Source: CAJJDF01 sp965655625 (GTDB taxonomy: Bacteria > Bacteroidota > Bacteroidia > Flavobacteriales_D > CAJJDF01). Taken from it: DNA of 64,000 nucleotides. Every line of letters starts with the position of its first letter. Position 1 is the first letter of the stretch. Location of the stretch: the NCBI GenBank assembly GCA_965655625.1, contig CBFHHA010000009.1:4340-68339 (forward strand). The letters are read 5' to 3'. Below, one piece after another: positions 45,266 to 55,359 of the stretch. The position numbers and the translations under genes were made by a program. Below the pieces are notes generated by a model. That model did no database searches and was not told where the DNA came from. It saw nothing but the letters and a program-made list of their open reading frames with translations.

Positions 45266-45284
45266 TAAATAGCTGAATAAAACT

Positions 45285-46130
45285 TTATTCAATGATTAAT
45301 TTCTTAGTTGTATGTCCTTTTTCATTATTCACCCTAATCAGATAAATTCCAGATTCCAGATTATGTGAGTCTATTTCCAAATAAATTAGCCCACTCAATG
45401 ATTTTGAAATAATTAATTTACCATTTAAATCCAATAATTCAACAGTACCATTTTCTTGTGTTTCAGAAAAACTGAGGTTTACTCTATTACTTGCTGGATT
45501 TGGGTACACATTCAATTCTGTTTCAACATTCAATTCATCTATCCCAACTGAATTGTGAGAAATCACAGTTACTGTAAATCCACTCCTTAAAATCCCTGAA
45601 GAATCTACGGTGATGGTATCGTGATAAAAATTTGAACATCCAGAAAGCGTATCATGAATGTACAAAGAAACTTGATAGCTTCCCGCTGCTGCATAACTAT
45701 GGGTAGGAAACTGAGTATACGATATATTTCCGTCTCCAAAATTCCAAGTATAGCCAATAGCCGTGCCCATTCCATACGAAGAATCTACTAGCACAACTTG
45801 ACCTGGTGTGGTTTGAGTTGGGTAAAAGTAGGCTCGGCAGTTTGTATCAATCGAAACGCAAGGCGATATAGAGGTACAAGCAACTGTTGGGTCGGTAAGC
45901 ATGACAGAATAATCGGTTGTGTAATCTGTAGGTGTGTAGGTTCTGTTTGTCGCTCCAGGAATCAAAGTCATGCCTCCAACCATAGCTGAGCAATCCTTGT
46001 ACCATTGGTAAGTAAATCCGTCAACTCCTGCATCAATCGTGTGACCTGTTATAAACAGCGAGTCGGCACATTGTGAATAAGAAACCAAGCTAATGAATGA
46101 GGAGAGAATAATAATTGATATTTTTTTCAT
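45285..46130 (-). CDS. Secreted PKD-domain protein with T9SS type A sorting domain
   Basis: 281 residues. A signal peptide (MKKISIIILSSFISLVSYSQ) is followed by an Ig-like N-terminal part, a PKD domain (about 110-185, YTWNFGDGNISYTQFPTHSY) and a type A sorting domain (about 205-281, LNVYPNPASNRVNLSF and ESGIYLIRV, ending KKLIIE). Such proteins cross the outer membrane by T9SS. The small size and lack of a catalytic domain suggest a structural or binding role. Downstream of the M1 peptidase gene by 48 bases. Confidence 0.88.
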   Translation of the reverse strand: MKKISIIILSSFISLVSYSQCADSLFITGHTIDAGVDGFTYQWYKDCSAMVGGMTLIPGATNRTYTPTDYTTDYSVMLTDPTVACTSISPCVSIDTNCRAYFYPTQTTPGQVVLVDSSYGMGTAIGYTWNFGDGNISYTQFPTHSYAAAGSYQVSLYIHDTLSGCSNFYHDTITVDSSGILRSGFTVTVISHNSVGIDELNVETELNVYPNPASNRVNLSFSETQENGTVELLDLNGKLIISKSLSGLIYLEIDSHNLESGIYLIRVNNEKGHTTKKLIIE

Positions 46131-46178
46131 ATTTAGTAATTTTTTGTCGCCTCGAAGATAGGAAAAACGACAGAATTT

Positions 46179-48875
46179 TTAATTCATATTGTTTAGATAA
46201 TCAATCACTTTCGTATCTTTCTCTTGTTTTTTTAGTGTTGAAATAATGAATTCCATTTTATTTAACTCCAAGCTAAATTCGCTCATCTCTCTTTCTATTT
46301 TAGACTTTTTAGTCGGTTCAGAAACAAGTGATAATTCTGTTTTCAACTCTTCTATCCTATTCAATATCCTATTTTTTCCTGTAATCAAACCTTGGTAGCC
46401 CACCATTTTCATCCACCAGGCCGAAGAGTTTTGAATCACTTTTTCATAAACCGGAATAGAAACAGGTATTTCGGTTTCGTCCAGTCTGCTCAAATAGTTT
46501 GAGTATTGACTCAACAGGCCATATTGAGCAAATCCATTGGTTGATTCTATTGATTTGACAAAAAATTCATGGTTCGATTTATCTCCATATTCGGCATACA
46601 GACTCACAATTATTTCCTTCACAGTGCTGCTTTTCTCCCGCTCTAATTCTTTGGTAAAAGTCAAAGCTTTGTTCGGGTTGTTTTCTGCTAGCCCATCCAG
46701 GCATGCTCCAATTACTTGGTAGGATTGGTCTTTCAATCCTTTCTCTAAAAGCACTTCGTGGCCTTTGTCTTCTGCATAAAACTTGGTCAAGCTTTTGTAT
46801 GCATTTGCTCTCACAGATGAAGAGGAATTGTGAGTGGTTAATTTCAATAAACGAGATTTCAATTTAGCTGGCATCAGGTTATGCATTTCACCCAAAGCAC
46901 TCATTCCCATATTATTAAATTCGTCAAAATTTAATTCTAACAATCTATAAATTGCCGCAACTGCCTCGGGGTCTTTGGAATTTTTAAGTTCAGCTAAAGC
47001 TTCTTTTTTATCCAAGTACTTGGGTGCATGAATCAATTGATACACCCACTGACTATTTGGTTTATCCTCCGTTTTCTGTGACAAAATCACTTTCTCCGCA
47101 TCGAAATTGACAAGCAAGGGAGATTCAGATGAAAAAACAAAGGTCTGTTTTTTCTGAGTTACAAAAATAGACTCACGTTTTATTCCTTGATTTGTATAAA
47201 CATCAATTTCAATTGGCAATTGAAAAACAGGAAATTGATTGAAGTTTTGTCCTTGCTCTACCGTGACTGTCACCTCTTTTTTGTCAGAATCATAAGACTG
47301 AGAATAATGTAAAGTGGGGTGACCTTTGTCGAAATACCATTGATTGAAAAACCAATTCAAATCTTTGCCCGTAACCTCCTCGAAGGACAGTCTCAGATCA
47401 TGCGCCTCAGCAGCTTTAAATTTCATTTTGGTTAAAAAATGATTCAAAGAAGTGAAAAAAGCATCGTCACCCAAATAATACCGCAACATATGAAGAATTC
47501 GTCCTCCTTTGTTGTAAGAGTGGCCATCAAACATTTCCATTTCATTCTCGTACTCGAAATTCACTAAATCGTGATAACCTCCTTGGGTACTAGAAAGAAA
47601 ATAGCCTCGAGCTTCTCCAAAAGCGTTCCTATCAGCTTCTTCTCTTCCGTGTTCATATTCGTCCCACAGATATTGGCTATAATTGGCAAAAGACTCATTG
47701 ATAGTAAGGTTCGACCAAGATTCTGCGGTAACTAAATCACCAAACCAATGATGGAATAATTCATGAGCAATAATTGATTCATTGTCGGAATCCAACAATT
47801 CTCTGTCCGTTTGATATAAAAAATCCCCGTGAATGACAGCCGTAGTATTTTCCATGGCACCGGAAACATAGTCTCTCACCACAATTTGGTTGTATTTATC
47901 CCAAGGATACGTAACTCCCAATTTTTCTGAAAAGAATTGAATCATTTTAGGTGTTTTTCCAAAAATAGCTTTGGCATAAGGAGTAAATTCTGGTTCTGTG
48001 TAGTAATTCACTTCCATTTTTGTTCCATTTGGTCGAGTCCATGAGTCTTTGGTTATTTCAAACTCTCCTACTGCCATCATGAATAAATAGGGTGCATGAC
48101 GCTGGTCTTGTTTCCAATAATCTGTTCGGGTTCCGTCCTCATTTTTTTTAGATGAAATCATTGTTCCATTTGATAAAGTTTTAAACTTATCATTCACTGT
48201 AATCGCCAATTCTTGAGTTGTTTTCTCATTGGGCGAATCAATTGTTGGGAACCAGCATGAGCTAGATTCTGTTTCGCCTTGTGTCCATATTTGCGGCATT
48301 TTGTTTGGGTCTTCGCCCAAAGGATTAATGAAATACAATCCTTTTTCATCGGTAATTGCCGCACTTCCAGTTGCCTTTAGTTCATTTGGTTTTGCTGTGT
48401 AGTGAATGATAACAGAATATTTTTCTTTTCTGGTGTACGTTCTACCTAAATCAATTACGAGTTTCATCCCATCATAATCGTATTTCATACTATACTCAAT
48501 ATCTGGCATTAATGATTGATTATCAGCTTTTATAAAATTACTTTTTGCCTGTTTCACCGAATGAATATCCATTCCTTTTGCATCCAACACAAGTGTAGAT
48601 GTATTATAAAAATAGGGAGTAAAAGTTAATTCAGCAGTTCCCAACAAATGTTGTTTTTCCCAATCAAATTTCACCTCTAATTTGGTATGAATCAAATCAT
48701 TTACTCTTGTGTTACTCGCTTGATAGCGCGTTACTGTAACTTCTTCGTCATCCGATTGAATCGTTAATTCTGGCAACGCCATCACCTCTGCTGGTTCTTC
48801 TTGAATAACTTGCTTATTGGTTTTGCAATTGGTTAGTATTGCTAATGTGGCTAGCAGGTAAAGTAGGTTTTTCAT
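46179..48875 (-). CDS. M1-family aminopeptidase, lipoprotein
   Basis: 898 residues. The signal peptide MKNLLYLLATLAILTNC gives a lipidated Cys17. The M1 catalytic domain has the exopeptidase motif GAMEN (in YVSGAMENTTA) and the zinc motif HELFHHWFGD with the second Glu in NESFAN. The last 280 residues form a helical, HEAT-like domain. It removes N-terminal amino acids from peptides at the envelope, feeding peptide uptake. It is downstream of a dcp/M3 gene on the same strand, across a repeat, which suits a peptide-degradation pair. Confidence 0.93.
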   Translation of the reverse strand: MKNLLYLLATLAILTNCKTNKQVIQEEPAEVMALPELTIQSDDEEVTVTRYQASNTRVNDLIHTKLEVKFDWEKQHLLGTAELTFTPYFYNTSTLVLDAKGMDIHSVKQAKSNFIKADNQSLMPDIEYSMKYDYDGMKLVIDLGRTYTRKEKYSVIIHYTAKPNELKATGSAAITDEKGLYFINPLGEDPNKMPQIWTQGETESSSCWFPTIDSPNEKTTQELAITVNDKFKTLSNGTMISSKKNEDGTRTDYWKQDQRHAPYLFMMAVGEFEITKDSWTRPNGTKMEVNYYTEPEFTPYAKAIFGKTPKMIQFFSEKLGVTYPWDKYNQIVVRDYVSGAMENTTAVIHGDFLYQTDRELLDSDNESIIAHELFHHWFGDLVTAESWSNLTINESFANYSQYLWDEYEHGREEADRNAFGEARGYFLSSTQGGYHDLVNFEYENEMEMFDGHSYNKGGRILHMLRYYLGDDAFFTSLNHFLTKMKFKAAEAHDLRLSFEEVTGKDLNWFFNQWYFDKGHPTLHYSQSYDSDKKEVTVTVEQGQNFNQFPVFQLPIEIDVYTNQGIKRESIFVTQKKQTFVFSSESPLLVNFDAEKVILSQKTEDKPNSQWVYQLIHAPKYLDKKEALAELKNSKDPEAVAAIYRLLELNFDEFNNMGMSALGEMHNLMPAKLKSRLLKLTTHNSSSSVRANAYKSLTKFYAEDKGHEVLLEKGLKDQSYQVIGACLDGLAENNPNKALTFTKELEREKSSTVKEIIVSLYAEYGDKSNHEFFVKSIESTNGFAQYGLLSQYSNYLSRLDETEIPVSIPVYEKVIQNSSAWWMKMVGYQGLITGKNRILNRIEELKTELSLVSEPTKKSKIEREMSEFSLELNKMEFIISTLKKQEKDTKVIDYLNNMN

Positions 48876-48980
48876 ATATCTCTTTTTTCAATTTTGTTTT
48901 TATTCTCTTTGTAAATTCTCGATTCTTCTAGTCAAGCTTTCCTCGGTTTCTTGGGAAAAGTTTGGATTCTCGGGTTATCC

Positions 48981-49072
48981 CATCCCAACCTTCCCAAAGG
49001 GAAGGAGTATTATCGGGTTAATCTTACCTCGAGAGTTTAGAGTTCCCTCTCATGAGGGAAGGGTTAGGAATG
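48981..49072. repeat. Intergenic inverted-repeat element with two nested hairpins
   Basis: Outer arms CATCCCAACCTTCCC and (reverse complement) CATTCCTAACCCTTCCC bracket about 90 bases. Inside are two perfect hairpins: CCTTCCC-aaa-GGGAAGG at 48989-49005 and TTCCCTC-tcat-GAGGGAA at 49043-49060. Related small palindromes occur at 22447-22467 and 40701-40712. No coding capacity; the dcp stop lies within its right end. Confidence 0.6.
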
Positions 49073-51100
49073 AGAAGTTAACCCCGCCCTTTCCAGCAAT
49101 GCATCTGGATTTGGTTCTTGTCCTCTAAATCGTTTGTACAAAGTCATTGGGTGTTCGGTTCCTCCTTTACTTAAAATATTAGTCGCAAAACTCATTCCTG
49201 TTTCTCTATCAAAAATCCCCTTTTCTTTAAAAAACGCAAAAGCATCTGCATCCAACACCTCAGCCCATTTGTAACTGTAGTATCCCGAACTATAACCGCC
49301 ATTAAAAATATGAGAAAACGCTACCGACATACAATTTTCAGCAACATCGGGAGTGAAAGCTGTTTGGTCAAAAGTTTTTCTTTCGTGAGATTTTACATCG
49401 GTTATTTCCTCTGGATTGTTTCCGTGCCAGCTCATATCTAGCAACCCAAAACTCAACTGACGTAAAGTGGCCAATCCTTCCATAAAATTGGCAGATTCTT
49501 TTATTTTCTCTACAAATTCCATTGGAATAGTTTCGCCTGTTTCGTAGTGTTTTGCAAACAAATCCAAACATTCTTTTTCGTAACACCAATTCTCCAATAC
49601 CTGACTTGGTAATTCCACAAAATCCCAAAAAACGCTGGTACCAGACAAACTTGGATAAGTTGTATTGGCTAACATTCCGTGTAATCCGTGTCCAAATTCA
49701 TGGAATAAGGTTGTTACCTCATCAAATGTCAAAAGAGAAGGTTTGGTGTCGGTTGGTTTGGTGAAATTACACACATTAGAAATGTGAGGTCTGTCATTTA
49801 TCCCATTTACAATTTGCTGAGATTTGAAACTTGTCATCCAAGCACCATTTCTTTTGCCGGATCTCGGAAAATAATCTCCGTAAAAAACAGAAATTAACTG
49901 ATTACTAGAATCATACACTTCATACGTTTCAACATCTGGATGGTATTTATCAATATGTGTTACTTTTTTAAAAGTGAGGCCGAATAATTTATTTGCCACC
50001 AAAAAAGCTCCTTCGGTTACGTTCTCCAATTTAAAATAAGGCTTGAGTTGCTCATCATCCAAATTGAATAATTTCTTTTTAAGCTTTTCGGCATAATAGG
50101 AAGAATCCCATTTTTGAAAATCTGTAATTCCGTCCAGCTCTTTGGCAAAGTTTGCCAGTACATCAAATTCTTTTTGGGCAAATGGTTTTGCTTTGGAAAG
50201 CATCTCATTCAAGAATTCATTTACCTTCTCAGGACTCATTGCCATGCGCTCTTCCAATACAAAATGGGCGTGCGTTTCGTACCCCAATAAATTGGCCCTT
50301 TTATGCCTCAGTTTAGCAATTTGAAGGGTAATCTCCTCATTATTAAAATCATTGTTTTCAAAAGCTCTAGCTCCGTAGGCTATCGCCATTTTTTTTCTCA
50401 ACTCTCTGTTTTCGGCATATTTCATGAATGGGCCGTAACTTGGAAAATGAAGTGTAAAAACCCAACCTTCGGCTCCACTGGCTTTGGCAGTTTGAGCCGC
50501 AGCTTCCTTCACTCCTTCTGGTAGTCCTGCCAAATCTGCTTCGGCTTGTATGTGGAGTTCGTAGCCGTTCGTTTCTGCCAAAATATTTTCACCGTAAGTC
50601 AATTTGAGTTTCGATAATTTTGTATCAATATTACGCAAGTTAGATTTGTCCTTCTCATTTAAATTGGCCCCATTTCTAGAGAAGCCTTTATATGCATTGT
50701 CCAAAAGTGTGTGTTGCTCAGGAGTCAATTCAAGCGATTCTCTTGAATCATACACCGATTTCACTCGTTGAAATAAATCTGGGTTCAAGGTCACATCATT
50801 TCCAAACTCTGTAAGGAGTGGCGAAACTTGTTGGGCTATTTCCTGAATTTCGTCATTCGTTTCAGCGGAATTTAGGTTAAAAAACAAACTAGAAACCCTA
50901 TCCAATTGTTGTCCAGAAAATTCCATTGCCTCAATCGTATTCTCAAAAGTAGGTTCTTCTTGGTTGTTTGCTATTTCCTCTATTTCTTTTCGTGCATTAT
51001 CTATTAACTGAGTGAAAGCAGGTAAAAAATGTTCATTTTTGACTTTTGAGAATGGTGCTAAATCAAAAGGAATTAAAAGTGGATTCTCTGTGTGTGACAT
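49064..51100 (-). CDS. M3-family oligopeptidase (Dcp/PrlC-type)
   Basis: 678 residues with no signal peptide, matching the cytoplasmic oligopeptidase A/Dcp type. The zinc motif is TLFHEFGHGLHGML with the third ligand Glu about 25 residues later in FVELPSQVLENW, and the C-terminal HIFNGGYSSGYYSYKWAEV binds the substrate carboxylate. It degrades short peptides, including signal peptides. Whether it is an endopeptidase or a dipeptidyl carboxypeptidase cannot be settled, so no symbol is given. Confidence 0.93.
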   Translation of the reverse strand: MSHTENPLLIPFDLAPFSKVKNEHFLPAFTQLIDNARKEIEEIANNQEEPTFENTIEAMEFSGQQLDRVSSLFFNLNSAETNDEIQEIAQQVSPLLTEFGNDVTLNPDLFQRVKSVYDSRESLELTPEQHTLLDNAYKGFSRNGANLNEKDKSNLRNIDTKLSKLKLTYGENILAETNGYELHIQAEADLAGLPEGVKEAAAQTAKASGAEGWVFTLHFPSYGPFMKYAENRELRKKMAIAYGARAFENNDFNNEEITLQIAKLRHKRANLLGYETHAHFVLEERMAMSPEKVNEFLNEMLSKAKPFAQKEFDVLANFAKELDGITDFQKWDSSYYAEKLKKKLFNLDDEQLKPYFKLENVTEGAFLVANKLFGLTFKKVTHIDKYHPDVETYEVYDSSNQLISVFYGDYFPRSGKRNGAWMTSFKSQQIVNGINDRPHISNVCNFTKPTDTKPSLLTFDEVTTLFHEFGHGLHGMLANTTYPSLSGTSVFWDFVELPSQVLENWCYEKECLDLFAKHYETGETIPMEFVEKIKESANFMEGLATLRQLSFGLLDMSWHGNNPEEITDVKSHERKTFDQTAFTPDVAENCMSVAFSHIFNGGYSSGYYSYKWAEVLDADAFAFFKEKGIFDRETGMSFATNILSKGGTEHPMTLYKRFRGQEPNPDALLERAGLTSHS

Positions 51101-51253
51101 AACTGGTTGTTGATTCTTAATTTGAATTGATAAAAATACTAATTTATCAGGTTAAATCAGGGGATATTCCTTATTCGAAATTAATTCGGGTGAAGTGGCA
51201 CTTTAAACTCCTCCACACTTTCAGTTAAACGAAACGTAAAAACACCCTAAAAA

Positions 51254-52123
51254 TTAAGAAGGAAACTCTTCTATCAAGATTCCCATTTTACCAGATTGAG
51301 AATCTCTCAAGGCTTCCATAATTTCGGTTTGATTATTCATCACAAACGGGCCGTAAGAAGCAACCTTCTCTCCAATTGGTTCACCCGAAAGCAACATAAA
51401 CCTAGTTGCATCACTTGCCTCAAAATGAATAATTCCCTCTTCACGTTCAAACACAATCATGTCTTTTCCTATTACTTCTTCGCCATTGGCTATTCCCTCG
51501 CCATCCAATAAATACAAAATGGTATTGTAAGAGCTAGGAATTGAGATTTCTACAGTGCCATTTTGCTTTACCTCTCCTCGCAACAAGGTTTGTGGCGAAT
51601 AGGTTGGAGCCGCTCCTTTTATTCCATTTAGTTCACCGGTTATCACCCATATTTTTGATTTCTCCTCTTCGATTAGCGGGGTTTCTTCTTTCGAAATAGG
51701 TTTGTAAAAAGCTGGCTTCATTTTAAATTCGCTTGGTGCATTCACCCAAAACTGAATAAACTCAAGCTCTCCTCCATTCTCTACTAAATGTTTTGGAAAT
51801 CGCTCGCTGTGCGTTATTCCCTGTCCGGCAAACATCCACTGGGTTCCGCCTTCGCTTACGAGCGCATTGTTACCCAATGAGTCTTGATGATTTACTTCTC
51901 CTTTGAAGACAAAAGTAACAGGCGAAAAACCCCGATGAGGATGAGGACCTACGCCAGCTTCTTGAACTCTTTGTCCTCCGGGCAATTCATTTTTCCAATG
52001 ATGAATAAGCAAAAATGGATCTACATAATCCAATCCATCTACCGGAAGTGGTTGGTCCAACAAATGTCCCCCCATATTTACTTTCTGTGCCGGTATTATT
52101 GTTTTTACTTTCTTTTTCTTCAT
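51254..52123 (-). CDS. Pirin-family bicupin protein
   Basis: 289 residues from the ATG at 52123. The N-terminal cupin carries the metal motif GPHPHRGFSPVTFVFKG with a following NHQDSLG and TQWMFAGQGITHSE, which give the three His and one Glu of pirins. The C-terminal cupin (about 175-285) is degenerate. Some pirins are quercetin dioxygenases and others act as redox or transcription co-factors, so the role here is open. The frame reaches 52171, but a TAATTTTG box at 52141-52148 lies inside that extension and argues for the shorter protein. Confidence 0.92.
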   Translation of the reverse strand: MKKKKVKTIIPAQKVNMGGHLLDQPLPVDGLDYVDPFLLIHHWKNELPGGQRVQEAGVGPHPHRGFSPVTFVFKGEVNHQDSLGNNALVSEGGTQWMFAGQGITHSERFPKHLVENGGELEFIQFWVNAPSEFKMKPAFYKPISKEETPLIEEEKSKIWVITGELNGIKGAAPTYSPQTLLRGEVKQNGTVEISIPSSYNTILYLLDGEGIANGEEVIGKDMIVFEREEGIIHFEASDATRFMLLSGEPIGEKVASYGPFVMNNQTEIMEALRDSQSGKMGILIEEFPS

Positions 52124-52140
52124 CTTCTTATGTGTTTTTT

Positions 52141-52148
52141 CAAAATTA
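52141..52148 (-). promoter_or_regulatory. Bacteroidota -7 box for the pirin gene
   Basis: Minus-strand TAATTTTG, an exact match, 18 bases before the ATG at 52123. Confidence 0.45.
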
Positions 52149-52211
52149 TTAGAAAATTTAACCGCAAACATTCGTGTAGGTTAATATTTTGATGAGAGCG
52201 AAATTACCCGA

Positions 52212-54263
52212 TTACTTAAGAAATTTAATCAATAAAATTTCAATAGCTAAAAAAAGTAAAGCCAACAGCACAAACCATTTCCATAGTTTATTGGAAGAAT
52301 CTAATAGCTCAGCTGAACCACTAGATTTCGCGGATTTTGAAACATCAATCACCGTTACCCAATTTCGAGAAATCTGCTTTTTCAACTCTTGAGTGGTGTA
52401 GGCCTCAAAATCACTTTCTTCTTGCTGGTAATTCACTCCAAAAGCGGCTACTATTTTCTCTTCGCTCACCAGTTCATAGTTGCCTGATTCAATTAGTTTA
52501 CCGTTCAGCAAAACCGCCATTTCACCTCCAAAAGATTCAGTTTCGGGAATAAAATCAATGCTTCCTTGCTGGTTCTTTACTCTCAGGTTGTTAGTGTTAA
52601 TCCCTTCTTCTCTAATCCTTAACTTATCGGTTTCGGTGGTGATAGATACCACCTGGTTTATTCCGCTAGATTCGGCTATTCTCAGCAATGTGGTAACAAA
52701 AAGTGAGTGACTTGTGAAATTTGAAAAGTTAGAACTTAACGGAACTGACAAGGAATAAAACTTTCCTTTTCCAATGAAATTTTCTACTAAAAAATGATTG
52801 CCGTTTTCGGTATTTATCAAACTTCGTCTTGCCGATGGACTTCTGAAATCGAAAACGAACTGCTGCGAAAGAATGGGCAAATCCATGTTTTTGGGAGTTT
52901 TTTCAAAAACATCTTGAAAAAATGGATTCTCAAAATCCAAGTACGAAACTTGCGTATTGGCTGTATCTTTTCTTGTAATGCGGGCAGAAGATGTGGCTAT
53001 AAGCAGCTCGTTGTTACTTGCCAAATCTGGGTTGGAATTAGGAATATACAGAATTGTACCGCCTGCTTCGGCATATGCCAATAACTGAGAAATAAAACCC
53101 GAGGAATAACGATTTACTTCATTGAGTATAATTAAATCACTGCTGGAAAAGAGGGCGTAGTTTATAGAAGAGGAAAGTGTGTTCGTCACTTTAAAAAAAG
53201 CATCGTTGGAGAACAACTGATTCACGCTTCCTTTTTCCGCTTTTAGGTTTTCGGAAGATTCATTGATGACCAAAACTTTTGATTCCTCTTTTAGTAAATA
53301 TGAAAAATAATACGAGTCATCAAACACTGCTGCAGGATCTGGGTATTCCGAAATCCTTAACTTCCCTTCCACTTTTCCCGGATTTTGAACCTGATAATCC
53401 AACGAGACTATTTTCTCCGAATTCATCAGTACATCTGAATTCAAGAGTCCTTTTACTTGCCCATTGAGAGAGAGCTCGAGCTTTACTTGTAAATCATCGT
53501 TGGTTGTATTCACAAGTTTCACAAACAGTTGCTCTTTCTTATTCACCATTCTTACAGGAGAATCGAACCAAATAGAATCGATCGATACATTTCCGCTGGT
53601 GTTTGACACAACGGGCAAGAACGCCAATTGAATCGAAGAATCCAAGTGCAAATTCGCAAGGTTGGCTGTTGATTTTTGAAAATCAGAGATATAAACAGCG
53701 AATTTATTTTGAGAAACGTCTTTTTTCAAAAAATCAACTTGCTTTTGTTCTACTTGACTCAATTTTCTTGACTTCGAACTAATTACAATTTCATCCAATT
53801 CATTCAAAAATTCTTCTTTCGTTAAAAACCGTTGATGAATAGGTTTGAACTCATTGGTAATTAACTGAAATTTGTCGCTTTGAGAATAACTTTGAGCTAC
53901 AAGTCTTGCTTGTTTTTTGGCATTATCCAACAAAGTAAATTCATTCCAGCTATTGTTCATACTGAGGGAATTATCTACGTACACCGACACCCTCTTTTCT
54001 CCCACAGCATTATTTTTCCCCGGCTTGTCCCAATAAGGTTGTGCGAAAGCGAATACCAGAGCCACAATAGCCAAGATTCGAGCAAGCAAAATTAAAAGAT
54101 GCTTGATATTCGACTTTTTGGAAGTCTCTAGTTCCACTTGTTTGAGCAAACTAATATCGGAAAAATGCACTTTCTTGAACTTTCTGAAATTGAACAAGTG
54201 TATGATTATTGGCACGGCAATAGCCAAGAGCGCCCATAAAAATTGTGGATAGATAAAGTTCAT
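52212..54263 (-). CDS. BatA N-terminal domain membrane protein
   Basis: 683 residues. The N-terminus FIYPQFLWALLAIAVPIIIH is the BatA/aerotolerance membrane segment, followed by a second helix near 58-78 (LLILLARILAIVALVFAFAQ). A VWA-like region begins at VSVYVDNSLSMN, in which Asp-x-Ser-x-Ser is partly kept (DNSLS). The large middle part is beta-rich, and a C-terminal helix (WFVLLALLFLAIEILLIKFL) anchors the protein again. Homologues are found in many Bacteroidota, often near MoxR/BatB genes, but none are in this window. Function is unproven. A TACATTTG box at 54268-54275 on this strand is so close to the ATG that the message might be leaderless. Confidence 0.85.
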   Translation of the reverse strand: MNFIYPQFLWALLAIAVPIIIHLFNFRKFKKVHFSDISLLKQVELETSKKSNIKHLLILLARILAIVALVFAFAQPYWDKPGKNNAVGEKRVSVYVDNSLSMNNSWNEFTLLDNAKKQARLVAQSYSQSDKFQLITNEFKPIHQRFLTKEEFLNELDEIVISSKSRKLSQVEQKQVDFLKKDVSQNKFAVYISDFQKSTANLANLHLDSSIQLAFLPVVSNTSGNVSIDSIWFDSPVRMVNKKEQLFVKLVNTTNDDLQVKLELSLNGQVKGLLNSDVLMNSEKIVSLDYQVQNPGKVEGKLRISEYPDPAAVFDDSYYFSYLLKEESKVLVINESSENLKAEKGSVNQLFSNDAFFKVTNTLSSSINYALFSSSDLIILNEVNRYSSGFISQLLAYAEAGGTILYIPNSNPDLASNNELLIATSSARITRKDTANTQVSYLDFENPFFQDVFEKTPKNMDLPILSQQFVFDFRSPSARRSLINTENGNHFLVENFIGKGKFYSLSVPLSSNFSNFTSHSLFVTTLLRIAESSGINQVVSITTETDKLRIREEGINTNNLRVKNQQGSIDFIPETESFGGEMAVLLNGKLIESGNYELVSEEKIVAAFGVNYQQEESDFEAYTTQELKKQISRNWVTVIDVSKSAKSSGSAELLDSSNKLWKWFVLLALLFLAIEILLIKFLK

Positions 54264-54428
54264 AGTTCAAATGTAATTAAAAGAAGAAAGAGATTAGAAC
54301 ATAGAACAAAGAAATTAGATGTCAGATATTCGCTCCAATTGAAGAATTTTATTTTTTTGCAAGCAAACATCAAATATTCCTAACTCAAACCAATTTAAAT
54401 CCTATTTTTACGCATTCAATCTGATAAA

Positions 54429-55337
54429 ATGACAAGAAATCAAGCTTTTGCTCTGCTCCACCTTTGTGTTTTTTGCTGGGGATTCACTGCCATTTTTGGA
54501 AAACTTATTTCTTTTGATTCTGTCTCTTTGGTTTGGTGGAGATTGCTCATCGTGGTAGCAAGTTTGTTTGCTTTTATGCTGGTTGCGCGCAAAAGAATAA
54601 TTCTTTCGACAAAATTATTTTGGCGTATTGCGGGAGTTGGAGCCATTGTGGGAATTCATTGGTTGTGTTTTTTTGGAGGAATTAAAGTCTCCAATATTTC
54701 CATCACCATGATTTCTTTTTCTACCGGAACCTTCTTTACCTCCTTGATTGAGCCGCTGGTATACAAACGCAAGGTAAACCCAAATGAAGTAATCATTGGT
54801 ATATTGATTATGCTCATCATCAGTGTGATTGGGCTGAATGAATTTGAAAATAATCAAAACCCAATTGGCGGAATCGTTTTAGGGTCGCTGGCAGCGCTTA
54901 CTGCCGCACTTTTTTCTACCTTCAATGGAAAACTCATTCAACAATCCAATGCTTTTACAATTTCATTTATAGAACTTATTTTTGCTTTACTCCTAGTTTC
55001 TATGGGTTTATTTACCTTTTTTGAAGTACCCAACAATTTACTTTCCCCGTCTGGCACTGATTTATCCTACCTACTTTTGTTGGGAATTGCTTGCACAGCC
55101 TTTCCATTTATTGCGAGCGTAGAAGTAATGAAAAACCTGAGTCCATTTTCTGTTAATTTGGCGGTTAATTTAGAAATCGTGTACGCCATTTTGTTTAGCT
55201 ATCTCATTTTTGGCGAGAACGAACAAATGACTCCAACATTCTATATCTGTGGAGTAATGATTGGTTTGCTAATTGTATTAAATGAGGTACTAAAAAGAAG
55301 GCGAAAAAAGAAGATCAGTATGAAATTAAAAGAGTAA
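54429..55337 (+). CDS. EamA-family (DMT superfamily) transporter
   Basis: 302 residues with about ten membrane helices in two EamA halves (about 5-135 and 150-285). Typical residues include the N-terminal FCWGFTAIFGKLIS and a second-half glycine-rich GIVLGSLAALTAALFSTFNG. A basic C-terminus (KRRRKKKIS) lies in the cytoplasm. Members export amino acids or other metabolites; the substrate is unknown. It is flanked by genes on the other strand and stands alone. Confidence 0.92.
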   Translation: MTRNQAFALLHLCVFCWGFTAIFGKLISFDSVSLVWWRLLIVVASLFAFMLVARKRIILSTKLFWRIAGVGAIVGIHWLCFFGGIKVSNISITMISFSTGTFFTSLIEPLVYKRKVNPNEVIIGILIMLIISVIGLNEFENNQNPIGGIVLGSLAALTAALFSTFNGKLIQQSNAFTISFIELIFALLLVSMGLFTFFEVPNNLLSPSGTDLSYLLLLGIACTAFPFIASVEVMKNLSPFSVNLAVNLEIVYAILFSYLIFGENEQMTPTFYICGVMIGLLIVLNEVLKRRRKKKISMKLKE

Positions 55338-55359
55338 TTAATTGCCTCCTTTGTCTTTG

